64,000 nucleotides of DNA from Rhabdornis inornatus (GCA_013397075.1 VWZS01000833.1:371399-435398); one strand, 5' to 3'; positions 1 through 9,800 are shown, counted from the stretch's first letter. The notes: a model not told the origin generated them from the letters alone. Translations and numbers: made by a program.

Positions 1-949
1 AAAGGTATCAGGAAATGAAAAACTTTGCATCTTCTGCTCCCTTCCTACATGTTCTGTTGCTGGTCTGTATTAAAAGCATAGACCAGTCAACTGATCTTAA
101 GGCCAAAAAAATCAAACTGCCACACCCAAAGATGTATTTTACCAATACAGCAGGAACCAGACAAACAATTAAACTTTTGTTTTTCTGATCTTTAGAAATC
201 ATGTTTCTCTATACAAAAACAGTACCTTAAGGGTTGTGACAACTAACACTGAAGGTACAGAACACTCACACTACAGAAGGTGGCTGCTCCCATCTCAGAC
301 ACAACACAGAGGTGCCCAAAGGAGGGGACTTAGCACCCAGAATTCACTTGCCCCAATTAGATCAGTGCCACCTTGCCTAACGATGTGATGCTCCCAATCT
401 ACATTCTCCTCTTAGACAAATAATCTCCTTCAACACAAGACAAAGGGAGAGAAACTTCAGCACAGAAAGCACTCAGGGGCTCCTTAGGTTCAGCTATGCA
501 GCAGGAATCAATGATTCATGTCTAATATCAATGGAGCTCTAATATAATTAAAGAATATATTCCAGAAGCAAAAGCCAGATGCTCTTTGTCTGCATTTGTC
601 ACCTGCCTGGATACCCACCAAAGATTAAAATTCATGGATTTCTAGTGCTGACACTAGGAAAAGGGTCACACACCAATGCAGCAAATTCAGAAGCTTAACA
701 CACTGGCAGTTGCACAGCCCCTAATTCCAGCTATGAGGAAGCACTTCCAGCCACCCCTCTCCCAGGTGGCCATACAGAAAGGCAACAGTCAAACTAATTC
801 CTACCACATTCATGATGAGAAGAGAAATAGTTTCACAGTAAAGGCAGAGGTTCACTAATAAGGCACCCGAAAAAACAGACTAACCTACCAATTACCAGCT
901 GAAGGGAAATTGTGGTTAAATTTTTGACCCCTCTTTTTTTTTTTTTTTT
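1..949. other. Probable TPD52L2 intron, no gene seen
   Basis: AT-leaning sequence with short chance frames only. I looked on the minus strand for the remaining TPD52L2 exons (KKTQETLSQAGQ-type, HSFSSYS-type and SFEDRVGTIK-type segments) and found none. The stretch ends in 16 T residues (934-949) directly before a single N. It is taken as intron because TPD52L2 exons lie to its right and the rest of the gene must lie to its left. Confidence 0.5.
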
Positions 950-950
950 N
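950..950. other. Single-N assembly join
   Basis: One N separates a poly-T tail from a strongly CpG-rich segment that starts at 951. Base composition changes abruptly across it, which is typical of a contig join, so the true spacing and adjacency here are not known. Confidence 0.8.
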
Positions 951-1012
951 CATGGAGCGGTCAGCGCGGCCGGGCGGGGCCGGGCGGTGCCGTGAGCGCG
1001 GCCGGAGGGCAG

Positions 1013-1110
1013 GGGGCAGCACCCGCACGGGGCACCGGGACAGCGGGCACGGCCCGGCACACCGGGCACGGCCCGACACACCGGGCAGCACCAGCACGGG
1101 GCACCGGGGA
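1013..1110. repeat. Short GC-rich tandem and direct repeat
   Basis: A block of about 27 bases at 1013-1040 (GGGCAGCACCCGCACGGGGC...) recurs at 1083-1110 with few changes. Between them a unit of about 19 bases built on CGGGCACGGCCCG is repeated about twice. This is a simple minisatellite-like repeat in CpG-rich DNA. Confidence 0.7.
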
Positions 1111-3500
1111 CGTCCCTGCCTGCCACGGTCCAGCCGCTTGGTACGACCTCCGAGCTCCGTTCCCTGCCCCAGCCTCCCACCGGGCCCGTTAATTAGCTCT
1201 GATCATTCAACACGGTAACGAGCCGCAGTGCCTGTCCCCTCATCCCTCCTTCGGGGTTTGGAGTTCCCGTTAGGTCCGGCGGTGGCTGCGGCGCCCGGAG
1301 CCTCCCCGGTACCCCCAGCCCGCGCTGGGTGCCCGGTCACCGGGACCCGAAGCCCGCTCCCGGTGTGCAGCTGCAGGGATCAGGCCACTGCCCGCTCCAA
1401 ATGTGCCTCAAAAACTGGATTCTCTCGTGGTGCCACCTGCGGTGACACCAAAGGGGGAACAGTGGCAGGAGAGGGAGGTCTGGCCTGTGCCTGCTGCGGG
1501 CAGGCTCTGGTGACAATCTGCTGATCCCTTTGGAGGGAGTGGAGTCGGAGCCCAAACCCGCCGGCAGCACAGCCTGCAATTCCACCTGGGTTTGAGACCC
1601 GCGTCAGGGCACGGGGAAGCCCTGGGCTGCTCTGCTGCCAACTATTTTGCAATTCCTTCCCTGAAAATCCCACAGGGTTGGGGACTCGTTTCATTTTCAG
1701 AGCCTTTTCCCCACTTCGGGTTCCCCAGGATAAGGCATGAAAAGGGAAGTGAATATAGATGGGGAAATGGAATTTGTCAGAGCCCTTTCCATCAGCACCT
1801 TGGCCACCCGGGCAGAGGCCACAAGAGCTCCTGGAAATGCCATTCCTGGAGCACAGCACATGACCCCCATCTGCCTGCTTGGCCTTGGAAGGACAGGGAG
1901 CACTTTAATAGCTTAAGTTTTTATTGGGGGATTTTTTGAGGGGTTATTATGAAGTTTGGAGCCTTGGTGAACACCTCATTTTGAAGCTGAGCTCAGTGGA
2001 AACCCAGGGAGTGGCTGAATGCTGAGCCCATGAGAAAAATCTGGATTTTTCCAAGCTCACCAGAGCCTGGGTTCCTGAAAATCTGGCCCCGAGGGGTGGC
2101 TGCAGCAGGAGGAGCTGGAAGGGCTGCAGCTCACAGGGACTGCTGTGGCCTCTGCCAGCTCTGCCAAGCACAAAGCCCACTGCCAAGTCCAGCCTCCCTG
2201 AACGGCCAGGGATCAGTGCCTCACGGGATTGCCCTCCAAAAATCCCCTGCTCTAGCAGCTGATTTCCCTCTACCTTCAGGCGCTGGCTTTTAATTAAATG
2301 CATCATAGTGCCAACTTAATAATTCCCCAAGACCTTGAAAGGGTTGGGAAGTGCAGAGGAATACTAAATTTGGGGAGAGGGGAAAAATAAAATCCCTTTT
2401 GTGTTTTCGGATCTGCTGGAGCTCTGCCGGGGCTGGGAAGTTATTTGGGGGGCAAAATGTCTGCGGAGGCATTTGTTCGCCCTGGCAACCACAGCTCTGC
2501 ACCCTCCACATCTTCCTGGTTCCCTTTTTGCTGCCACCGGGATTTTTGCTCGGTTGGGGCTTTTTTTTTGGCCGTTTGCTGGCGAATGCAGAAATGTCAG
2601 ACCTGGGGCGAGTTCCCTTCGCTGACGCCCTTCCAGCCGTGTGGAGGCGGAGGAGAAGGAGAGGGCTATTTGATGGTCTCATCTGGGAGGTGAGTGGCAT
2701 CTCCCTGTGCCTAGGAAAGCGCATTTCCCCGGTCACCACGTTGTTTTCCAGCCCTGAATTACAAACCACTGTTTCCCAGCAAAGCAAGGAATTGCGTGAA
2801 CGGCCACGCACACGAGAAGCAGCACTCGTGGGCGAACTCGGACAGCGCAGCTCCAGGGATGAGGATGCTCCGGGTGAGCACCGGCATTCCTCAGCTGCCA
2901 ATTCCCGGTGTCTGCGCCGGGCTCGGGCAGGCGCCGCTGCTCCGTGGCTTCGCTGGAAGCCGCCGCGTTCTGGGCTCTGTGCCCCCTTTTAAAGCAAGCC
3001 CTGACCTAGATTCCCTCCCTGCCCGTGCACAGCCGCCGGGCTCTCCTCTCCTCTCCGCCGCTCCTCCCGCGGCTGGAAGGGGCCCAGCGGAGCGAGCCGG
3101 ACTCCTGCCCGTTGTGCCAGTGGCATCCGCCCCGGCGGAGCGGGGGGCGAGCCTGCACCGGCTGATACAGCCCCTATCGCCCTTTCCCGGCCCGGCGCCA
3201 TTCCCAGACGCCAGGTGTTAATGGAGCATCCCCCGAGCAGGAGGGGCGGCCGGTGGGGCTATCTCTGCTCGGCAGAGATATCACCTCCCAGGGGCAGTGG
3301 TGATGGCCCACGGCCAGCCTTTGGCTCTGCTTGTCCTCCCGCCACGGCAGTGCCCCCGTTCCCATGGGCCCCCAGGTATGTCTCATCCCCTGGGCTGAAA
3401 CTGAGGACAACATCAGCCAGAGGGTGAAACAGGGAGGGAGCACACCTGCAGAGTGTGGGCACAACAGGACCCTGTCTGTCCATCCCTGTGTCCATCTTCC

Positions 3501-3616
3501 CATCCATCCATCCATCCATCCATCCATCACTTTATCTATCCTTCCTTCCTTCCTTCCTTCCTTCCTTCCTTCCTTCCTTCCTTCCTTCCTTCCATCCATC
3601 CATCCATCCATCCATC
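3501..3616. repeat. Compound tetranucleotide microsatellite (CATC)n-(CTTC)n-(CATC)n
   Basis: A CATC run at 3501-3528 is followed by a short TTTATCTATC spacer, a pure CTTC run at 3541-3592, and a second CATC run to 3616. It is directly visible. The open frames that cross it (SIHPSFLPSF-type peptides) are translation of the repeat and not genes. Confidence 0.97.
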
Positions 3617-4368
3617 AGAGCCAACCCTCACTCATGGTTATATCCCTGACCTTTCCTTGGGTCACCCACACATGCAGCCGCATGGGCTAACATTTACCTG
3701 GGCACTGGTGGCAAAACACCCATTTAAGAGCGAAACCTAGCATTTAAAAATGGTATGTGCGCCTGCACCCTGCCCCTGGGTCACAAAGGCAGGAATTGGG
3801 AGTTGGACGCATTGGAGGATCCCCTGCAATCATCCTGGGAACTGCCCAAGCCCCCCTTGCGTGCCCCCCAAAACCTTCTATGCTTCGGGTGAGACAGATC
3901 CTCTTTCCTCATCCCACAGGTGGGAACAGGGGTGCAGAGCAATGTTGGGGTTCCTCTTTCCCCATCCACCACTGGCCCCTGCGTGCTGCAGGGCATCGCC
4001 CGCCCGGTGCTGCCTTCCGCTTTTCTCCAGACCCAAAATAACCCCCGGACAACGGTGGGGGGATGCCGGGGGTGACGCTTCCTCTTTCTGAGACGGCGCT
4101 GTGGCTGCTGGGGAAGGTACAGGGACTCTCAAGTGGGGATGAGCCGAGGGGACGTGGGCGCAGCTGCTGGGGCTGACATCAGGCATGGATCCGGAGCATC
4201 CTCTGGATTCCCAGCTCCTTGTCTGGACCATCCCAACATCCCCCACTTTGCCACCTCCCTGCCAGTGCGGGGGGTTGGTGTGAGCACCCGGACCATGTGG
4301 CTGCATCCCATGGAGCACTCTGGGGTGGGCTGGGGTCCTGGCATGCCCAGGGGTTCCCGTGCCCACCT

Positions 4369-4369
4369 N
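4369..4369. other. Single-N assembly join
   Basis: One N separates the GC-rich segment 951-4368 from AT-leaning TPD52L2 intron that contains the cassette exon at 4631-4690. It is interpreted as a contig boundary of uncertain spacing. Confidence 0.8.
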
Positions 4370-4630
4370 ATGTGGTCTGGTAACTGATTGGAATTTTTCT
4401 GCTGCAATAGCAAGACCATGACAGAGATGATGGCAGTATCATTTACTCATCTCCTCTGCAACTGAGGGATGTCTCTATCTGGAAGCCAGGCATGCTGGAA
4501 GTAACAATCCTGCTTCACCCTGCCTCCAGCTCCCAAGCAAGCCCTGATGCCTGGGAGAACAAGGAGCAGCAGAAATCAGGGAATGCAGCAAGGAACAAGG
4601 AAGTGATGCTGAGGAGCCCGAGGCACTCAC

Positions 4631-4690
4631 AAGTCAGACTGTGTCACTTTGTCATTCCACTCTCCAAGTTTCTCAGATGTTTTCACATAA
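4631..4690 (-). CDS. TPD52L2: TPD52L2 cassette exon (20 residues)
   Basis: The minus strand shows an AG acceptor (TCTAG before 4690), 60 coding nt and a GTGAGT donor (4630-4625). Joined to the GC that ends exon 3, it reads A-YVKTSEKLGEWNDKVTQSD and ends TT, the first two bases of Leu. It matches YVKTSEKLGEWNEKVTQSDL of human TPD52L2, with one Glu-to-Asp change. Because 60 is a multiple of three and both ends are phase 2, the exon can be skipped without changing frame; it is an alternative segment in the human gene. It is too short for ordinary open-frame detection. It sits only about 260 bases from the single-N join at 4369. The next coding exon is not found between 1 and 4630, so it must lie off the left edge. 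Confidence 0.92.
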
Positions 4691-5495
4691 CTAGAAACAG
4701 AAAGTGTTAATGAATATAACTTTAATATTCATTTTTTAGAAGACAATGACACAGATTCCAGTGACAAAGGAATAACAGAAATGGGGCAGGGACAGAGGAG
4801 GAGAGATGAGGAGAAGAATAAACAGCAAGATGAACAGCTCAATGATCTGCTCTGCAATATCACTGTCAATAACTCCAAACCCCAGTTAAGTTACAGGAGA
4901 ATTTTTAGCTTGAATGATGCATCCATAGGCACCCAGAGTCTCTGACACCCAGTGCAGGGACAAACTTACCTTATGGACCCTCCTTTGGGCACAGCACAGC
5001 AGTGACCACACCCTTAATGTCTGTTCAGGAACAGTCTCACTTCACATATTTAGGACAGGATGACTCTGGTGAAGCACACTAATATCACAGATTTTTTTTC
5101 CTAGGAGCTGCAGGCTTTTTCAGGCTCTACAACCCAGGGAATGCTTCTGAACTGGCACAAGCTGCAAAACTGCTTGCACTTCTCTTTGAGCCTGAGTTCA
5201 GAACAAGGTAGCAGCTGCCTGTGCCTCAAAGAACGGGCAGAAATAGGCAAACTGAACCAGTAAGTGTGATCCAGATCTCTAACAACATGGGCAAGAGCAG
5301 CCAGCAACAATTTATCCTGATCACAGCTATGAAAGCTCAGTTTACACAGACACAAAAAGGATTTTTTTAGATTTTTTCCTTTACTCCAAAAACCCATCAG
5401 AAGAGAAACCTCCATCCACTCAAAAGAGCTCTGGAATACTCTGCTGGGAAGTGTCACACAGAGTCCCAGTTAAATACAGGAGTGTCACAAGCAAC
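4691..5495 (-). other. TPD52L2: TPD52L2 intron between exon 3 and the cassette exon
   Basis: Intron of about 0.8 kb bounded by the exon 3 donor (GTAAGT) and the cassette acceptor (CTAG). No other exon, repeat or RNA gene was recognised. Confidence 0.85.
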
Positions 5496-5501
5496 ACTTA
5501 C

Positions 5502-5650
5502 GCATTGGAGACTTGGACATCGTGCCAGCTTTTGGACAGGTTTTGCTTTAGCCCATCCAAGGGAGTCAGACCCAGCTTCCTCTTCAGCTCTCCACAGTGC
5601 CTCTCTTTGGCAGCCAGAACTTGTCTGAGAGTACCAATTTCTTCTTCAAC
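5502..5650 (-). CDS. TPD52L2: TPD52L2 coding exon 3 (coiled coil)
   Basis: This 149-nt exon has an AG acceptor (CTAAG before 5650) and a GTAAGT donor at 5501-5496. It encodes residues 54-102, VEEEIGTLRQVLAAKERHCG onward, through ELKRKLGLTPLDGLKQNLSK and SWHDVQVSN, and ends with two bases (GC) of an Ala codon. This is the central TPD52-family coiled coil (heptad-like I, L, V, L, L spacing) and the conserved SWHDVQ motif, which mediates homo- and heteromer formation in the family. Only scattered positions differ from human TPD52L2. The phase-2 end allows splicing either into the cassette exon at 4631-4690 or directly to the downstream AYKKT-type exon, which is outside the window. Confidence 0.95.
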
Positions 5651-6744
5651 CTTAGAGAAAGGCAGAGGTTTGTCTCAAATCACAGTTTAGTTAAAAACTG
5701 TAAATTAAAACAAATTTTGACCTCCCTCAAAACTAGCAACATTTCATTAATTTTAAAAATTGGGAAGAACATCAGAGGAATTATTCAACTCAACATGAAC
5801 TATGTTGGAATGGGAGGCCACTCAGACTTCACCTCCATACAAGTCACTGGACTGGTGATTTAGTGACACTAAGATGAACAGAATCCCTTCCTTGTATTGT
5901 AATTTCAACAGCAGACACGATTCAGTCGCCAAATCTTATTAACTAAGATTTTATCTTGTGTTTCTTTTCCTCTGATGTCTTAAAGCAAAGAGTTTTTCCT
6001 CAGAGCTCGTTCTTGCAACACTTTCAAAGTACTCTGGGGCTGTTTCCAGGCAGAGTGGGTTCATTTCTACCCTAGGTGCTGCTCAGCAAGCCCTGCATGA
6101 CCCCCCCTGCCACAACCTACAAGTCAAAGAACCACCACAAGATTCTCACATGAAGGAAAGGACAACGGAGAAACAGCTGCAATCATCCTCAGCCACGTTT
6201 CAGACAGAAATGATAACCTGACCTTCAAACCCCAAAAGGTGCTCAGACTTTAGGATGTTACATTACAAACCTGCAGCTCTTTGAAAGCATATAGACACCA
6301 AAAATAGTTGCCTGTAAAGTGTGATAAATATTTAAGAGAAAAAGGTAGGAAGAAAAGCTCATTAAGTGCTCCAATGTTTCAGTTTCCTAAGGAAAAATGG
6401 CTTTCTTTTGCTTAGTATTTGCCTGAAGTATTTTCTCTCTTCACATGCATCTAAAATCCTACACTGAGCTCATGGCATCAAAAGGCACTTATTCCCTTAG
6501 AGCCCTAAATTAGACTGTTCTGGGAAAGAGCAAACAACACACCGCAGCGTTTGAAGTATCTGCCAGCTTTGTGCATTTTAACAATTAGCTGAGAGACCCA
6601 AAGGTAACACTGCAAAATTAAAAAGCCAAAAAACAAACCCCCAGCAACAAAACACGCACAGAACAGGAGCTCCTGTGGCTCCTGTTTGCTCCTTCCCAGC
6701 AGAACACAAGCGGGGCACACGCTGCCAAACCGAGCCCCCCTCAC
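5651..6744 (-). other. TPD52L2: TPD52L2 intron 2
   Basis: Intron of about 1.1 kb between the donor at 6744-6743 (GTGAGG) and the acceptor next to 5650. It is AT-leaning except near the CpG-rich 5' end. No further feature was recognised. Confidence 0.85.
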
Positions 6745-6884
6745 CTTGGCGAGCTCGGCTCTCAGCTCCTCCTCCTCGGCCAGAGTCAATCCCTCGGGGG
6801 CAGCGCCCCGGGCCGCGTTATCCACGGGAACATCTGTCATGGCATCCGCCAGCAGACCTTTGTTGGGAGAGTTAAGGTTGATAT
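6745..6884 (-). CDS. TPD52L2: TPD52L2 coding exon 2
   Basis: This 140-nt exon is bounded by an AG acceptor (CAG before 6884) and a GT donor (GTGAGG after 6745). With the base carried from exon 1 it encodes residues 7-53, starting DINLNSPNKGLLADAMTDVP and ending in the acidic stretch EEEELRAELAK that begins the family's coiled coil. The match to human TPD52L2 (DINLNSPNKGLLSDSMTDVP, EEEELRAELTK) is close; the linker between the two blocks (DNAARGAAPEGLTL) is more diverged. Phase is preserved: 19 plus 140 nt makes exactly 53 codons. The open frame continues past the donor into intron, and that extension is not coding. Confidence 0.95.
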
Positions 6885-7255
6885 CTGTCGCAGACAAGGA
6901 GCAGAGGGCACTGAATAAGCAAGCGGCAGGCGAGGCGCGTTATGCAAAGCAGGGCGGGGGGGAGGCAGAGCTGCGGGAAGGGGCTGCGCCGGGGCGGGGA
7001 ACAGAAAGCTCCGCTGGAGTTTCCTCCACGGGCATCGATGGGAAGCGGCAGCAGCACCGGGCATTCCGCGGCCTTACAGCTCCTGTGCCCGGCAGCGTGG
7101 GTCGGGACGGGGCCCGGCGAGGGTAAGCGGCGCCAAGGAGCGACCCCCGGGGCCACTCCCCATCCCCGGGGCCGCGTCCCCCATCACGACAGCGGCAGCT
7201 CCCGCACCGCCGTACCCGGGCTCCCCCGTGCCCGGCGCTCACCCCCGGCCCGTAC

Positions 7256-7274
7256 CCTGGTTCGCGCTCTCCAT
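7256..7274 (-). CDS. TPD52L2: TPD52L2 coding exon 1 (start codon exon)
   Basis: The minus strand reads ATG GAG AGC GCG AAC CAG G and then a GT donor, giving MESANQ plus the first base of an Asp codon. It joins in frame to the exon at 6745-6884 (DINLNSPNKGLL...), matching the N-terminus of tumor protein D52-like 2 (human begins MDSAGQDINLNS). The start has a strong Kozak context (GCC before ATG, G after). TPD52-family proteins are small cytosolic coiled-coil proteins that form homo- and heteromers and are linked to vesicle trafficking; this is family knowledge. The exon lies in a CpG-rich block, and its 5' UTR carries a CCG repeat that runs into a single N at 7317, so the transcription start is not visible. 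It is too short to appear as an open frame and was found by splice-aware reading. Confidence 0.9.
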
Positions 7275-7296
7275 GGCGCTGCCCCGGGCCCGTCCA

Positions 7297-7316
7297 GCCG
7301 CCGCCGCCGCCGCCGC
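7297..7316. repeat. (CCG)n trinucleotide repeat in the TPD52L2 5' UTR or promoter
   Basis: Six to seven CCG units on the plus strand (GGC on the transcribed strand) lie about 23 bases upstream of the TPD52L2 ATG and run straight into the N at 7317. The true length is therefore unknown; such repeats commonly break short-read assemblies. Confidence 0.9.
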
Positions 7317-7317
7317 N
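7317..7317. other. Single-N assembly join
   Basis: One N interrupts the CCG repeat and separates the TPD52L2 promoter island from non-CpG sequence starting TGCACCCACGG. It is interpreted as a contig boundary. Confidence 0.8.
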
Positions 7318-7849
7318 TGCACCCACGGGGCTGCCCGAAGGGTTCCTGTTAATGTAATGCTCTTTCCCAGAAAATGTCAGTGACTCCCTGACTGGTGGCT
7401 GGGCTTTCCCACTGTCAGCTGGAGTCCCCCTGTTCCCACCACAAATGCCCTCAGGAGCCATAGGAACAATCTCAGCTGGAGCAAGTCAGCCTCTTCTCCG
7501 AGGCCACTTTTGAAGATCACACCCCTCTGCCTGGAAACGGGTCCCTTAATTTCTGCTTTGTTATCCCAGCTCGTTTGGCTGCTCTCAGCTCCAAAACAGT
7601 TCCTGGGGACACCCGGGTACTCTGCGTCAGCCACCAATGCTGCCCCAGCCACGGGGTTTCTCTCTAAGCCCCACCTCGTCATCTCTTGTTTCCACCCTCG
7701 TCACTGGGAATTCCCCCAGCAGCATTTGGGGTGAAGATGATCATCTCTGCAGTCACATCAGTGTCCAGGGATCCACCAGTGCCATGGGGCAGGAGGGACT
7801 GTCCCGTTCCAGCCCCACAGCAGCACTCTGCTCCCCACAAACCCATCGC

Positions 7850-7970
7850 CATGCCCAAGAACACCTCAGGGGCACGTAGGGGACATGGAGGGATGTGGGG
7901 TGAAGCCTCTGGTCTCAGGGCTTCCCGTGAACCCCCAGAATGATGTACAGACCTGGGAGCATGCTAAGGC
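7850..7970. repeat. Direct repeat copy A of a segment of about 115 bp
   Basis: This segment contains CCAAGAACACCTC, GGGGACATGGAGGGA, GGGCTTCCC, ACCCCCAGA and GGGAGCATGC in the same order and spacing as 8430-8540. The two copies are clearly homologous though diverged. The copies begin about 577 bases apart. It resembles no repeat family I can name. Confidence 0.8.
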
Positions 7971-8135
7971 ATGTTGATGCCTTAGGATTTTAGCTTTTAT
8001 ATTTTTCATATATTTGTAATCGTTCAATTCTTTAGTGTAAAACTCCAAACTCCATATAGAGTGTCAGCTACTGCTTTCCCGTTTTAGTCAGAAAAAACAA
8101 TTCCTCTCCAGGCCTGGGAATCAAGGACACCTCAC

Positions 8136-8409
8136 TGTCTCAGGCCCCAAGAAATGTAAACAAAAGTGAGTTGGGGGGGGAAACTTGGGGTAAATTACTT
8201 CATTACCTGAAGCTGTAATTGGAAGATTAACCCCCAGTATGCAAAAGGACAAAACTTATGGAAGTATGAAAACCCATGACCCATCGTCCATTTTGGGTGT
8301 AGCGCCTGGGGGGACTTTGTCTGCCTAAAATGTCCCTGAAGGCCCTTCAATAAATATAACCACTTTTTATTCCCTTAAATTTGTCTGGCCTTGGTTTTTA
8401 GGTAGCCCA
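8136..8409 (+). mobile_element. Probable retroviral LTR or LTR fragment
   Basis: The sequence begins TGTCTCAGGCCCC and runs through an AT-rich U3-like stretch, a TAGCGCCTGG segment and a polyadenylation signal AATAAA at 8349-8354. It continues into a T-rich U5-like tail ending near a CA at 8408-8409. The layout (TG...CA, one AATAAA near the 3' end) is that of a bird endogenous retrovirus LTR on the plus strand. I could not find a clear target-site duplication, so the boundaries are approximate and the element may be truncated. No gag, pol or env coding sequence is nearby. Confidence 0.45.
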
Positions 8410-8429
8410 AAAAGGCATCCCCGTGGTGG

Positions 8430-8540
8430 CCAAGAACACCTCGGGGGGATGCAGGGGACATGGAGGGACGTGGGATGAATTCTCTGATCTCGGGGCTTCC
8501 CACGTACCCCCAGATTGATGAGCACAGCCGGGAGCATGCA
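8430..8540. repeat. Direct repeat copy B of a segment of about 115 bp
   Basis: Homologous to 7850-7970 (same ordered blocks CCAAGAACACCTC, GGGGACATGGAGGGA, GGGGCTTCCC, ACCCCCAGA, GGGAGCATGC). The probable LTR at 8136-8409 lies between the two copies. Confidence 0.8.
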
Positions 8541-8813
8541 CTCCTGTGGGGACACGTGCACGCATGGGGACAAGGGACATATGCAGCTGAAGGACCCGGT
8601 GGGTGATGGAGCCACGTCCTGTACCCGGGGCCTTGAACCCCGCAGCCTGGCTGGGCTACAAGGGAAGCTTCCCGGGGACATGGCGTGCAAAAGCCACGCT
8701 GCTGTCACTGCAGCTGTGACCGGCTCTGGGCGTCAGCTGCCATTCCTGGGAGCTGGGGCAAGGATCAGTCCCTGCAGCTCTCCCTCGCGCTCCGGAAACG
8801 GGCTGGGCAAAAA

Positions 8814-8846
8814 CCCTCCTCCTCGTCCTCCTCCTCCTCCTCCTCC
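8814..8846. repeat. (CTC)n trinucleotide run
   Basis: An almost pure CTC/CCT run with one interruption (CGT). It is a simple repeat and yields poly-Ser, poly-Pro or poly-Arg frames that are not genes. Confidence 0.95.
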
Positions 8847-9219
8847 CTGCTTCTGCCTGATTTCCCCTGCCCTGCCCAGGGCTGCTCTGGGACCTGTTTC
8901 CCACCCCGCTAACCCTGCTCTGGGATCCATCCAGCACCATCTGCCGCTTGGAAGAGCCCTGTTCCCTAAGCTGCTCTAATCCCTGAATCCTATCTGCGCC
9001 CAGCAGTCGGTGTGAGCTGCCGGCAGCGAGCATCTCCCCGGCTTCCACAGCCCACGCTCCCGCAGCCCACGGCCACGCTCCCTGCGGCTCTCCCGGCTTT
9101 TCCCTGCCCATGATGATGGGGCTGGTCTAGCTTTGAGCAGTCCCTGCGCTGCGGGAAAATGGGAAATGCTGGGAGAGGCAAGAAAAGAGAAGCAATAAGT
9201 GATGCTCGACGCTGCTGCC

Positions 9220-9800
9220 TCCTGGCCTTCCTTTGGCCCGGGAGCGAGGCGAGCTCTGAGCCAGGAGCGCAGCATCGGGAGGCGAGAGAGGGGAAAGATT
9301 CCCCCGGGATCGGGAGCTGTGGGGCAGCTGGCAGGAGAAGAAAAGGAGCGAGGGGCCGCGAAGAGGTGGGAGGAGGGTGGGGGGCGGTGAGCCCGAGGGT
9401 GAAAGAGCCGAACGCTGGAGCGAACAGACCCGGAGATCAGGAAGCCGGGGCCGGAGGAGCGGGGGGCTGGGGAGGTCTCCCCCGCTCTCCTCGCCGAGGA
9501 AGCGCAGGGAAGAGCTGGAGGATGCGGGGCATGGAAGGAGAGGAAGCGCCGGAGACAGCTGCACAACATCTGGCAGCGGCGCGGCCCCCCGGGACCCCGA
9601 GGCAGCCGAGCAGAGGGGGGTCGGGCCAGCGCGACGCTTCCTGCCACCCCTCCGCTGCCAGATGTGCACCCCGCTCCCCCCGGCCCTGCACCCCCACCCT
9701 TCCTCCCCGCCGGGACTTGCCCAACACCTGCTTCCAGTTCAGCCCCAGCTCGCCGGCGCTCCCAGGACCCCGCGGTCCCCGCAACGCCCAGGGGACACGC
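9220..9800. promoter_or_regulatory. CpG-rich intergenic block, possible unassigned promoter
   Basis: CpG dinucleotides are frequent from about 9220 to 9800, flanked by GC-rich but CpG-poorer DNA. Long overlapping frames on both strands here (up to about 240 codons) are Arg-, Gly- and Pro-rich with no recognisable domain, and are best explained by lack of stop codons in GC-rich DNA. A CpG island at a gene-free site can mark an alternative first exon of ZBTB46 or TPD52L2, or a non-coding RNA promoter; this is inference only. Confidence 0.35.

Larger units (their letters stand above)
951..4368. other. GC-rich contig placed inside a TPD52L2 intron; no gene recognised
   Basis: The segment lies between single Ns at 950 and 4369 and is much richer in G+C than TPD52L2 intron sequence on either side. 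Its left end (951-1200) and 2800-3230 are CpG-rich. Several long frames exist on both strands, but they are proline-, arginine- and glycine-rich, overlap one another and resemble no family I recognise. A splice-like pair surrounds 2591-2691 (AG acceptor after a T-run, GTGAGT donor), but the enclosed peptide is not recognisable. The composition resembles the intergenic DNA at 7318-20000, so the placement may be wrong. Confidence 0.5.
6720..7316 (-). promoter_or_regulatory. TPD52L2: CpG-rich promoter region of TPD52L2
   Basis: Dense CpG and G+C-rich sequence spans exon 1, intron 1 (6885-7255) and exon 2 of TPD52L2, as expected of a housekeeping-type CpG-island promoter. The island is cut by the single N at 7317, and the sequence immediately right of that N (7318 onward) is not CpG-rich. 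The upstream half of the island is therefore missing or placed elsewhere. No TATA box was identified. Confidence 0.7.

Noticed and set aside
2351..2992. Frame of 213 codons with a splice-like pair around 2591-2691
   Set aside because: The peptide is not recognisable, and GT/AG pairs are common by chance; there is no supporting neighbour exon.
3331..3740. Frames rich in HPSIHPS and FLPSFLPS
   Set aside because: They are translations of the CATC/CTTC microsatellite.
6505..6897. 130-codon minus-strand frame starting upstream of TPD52L2 exon 2
   Set aside because: Only its 6745-6884 part is exon. The start (a TTG codon) is in intron 1 and the C-terminal part is intron 2.
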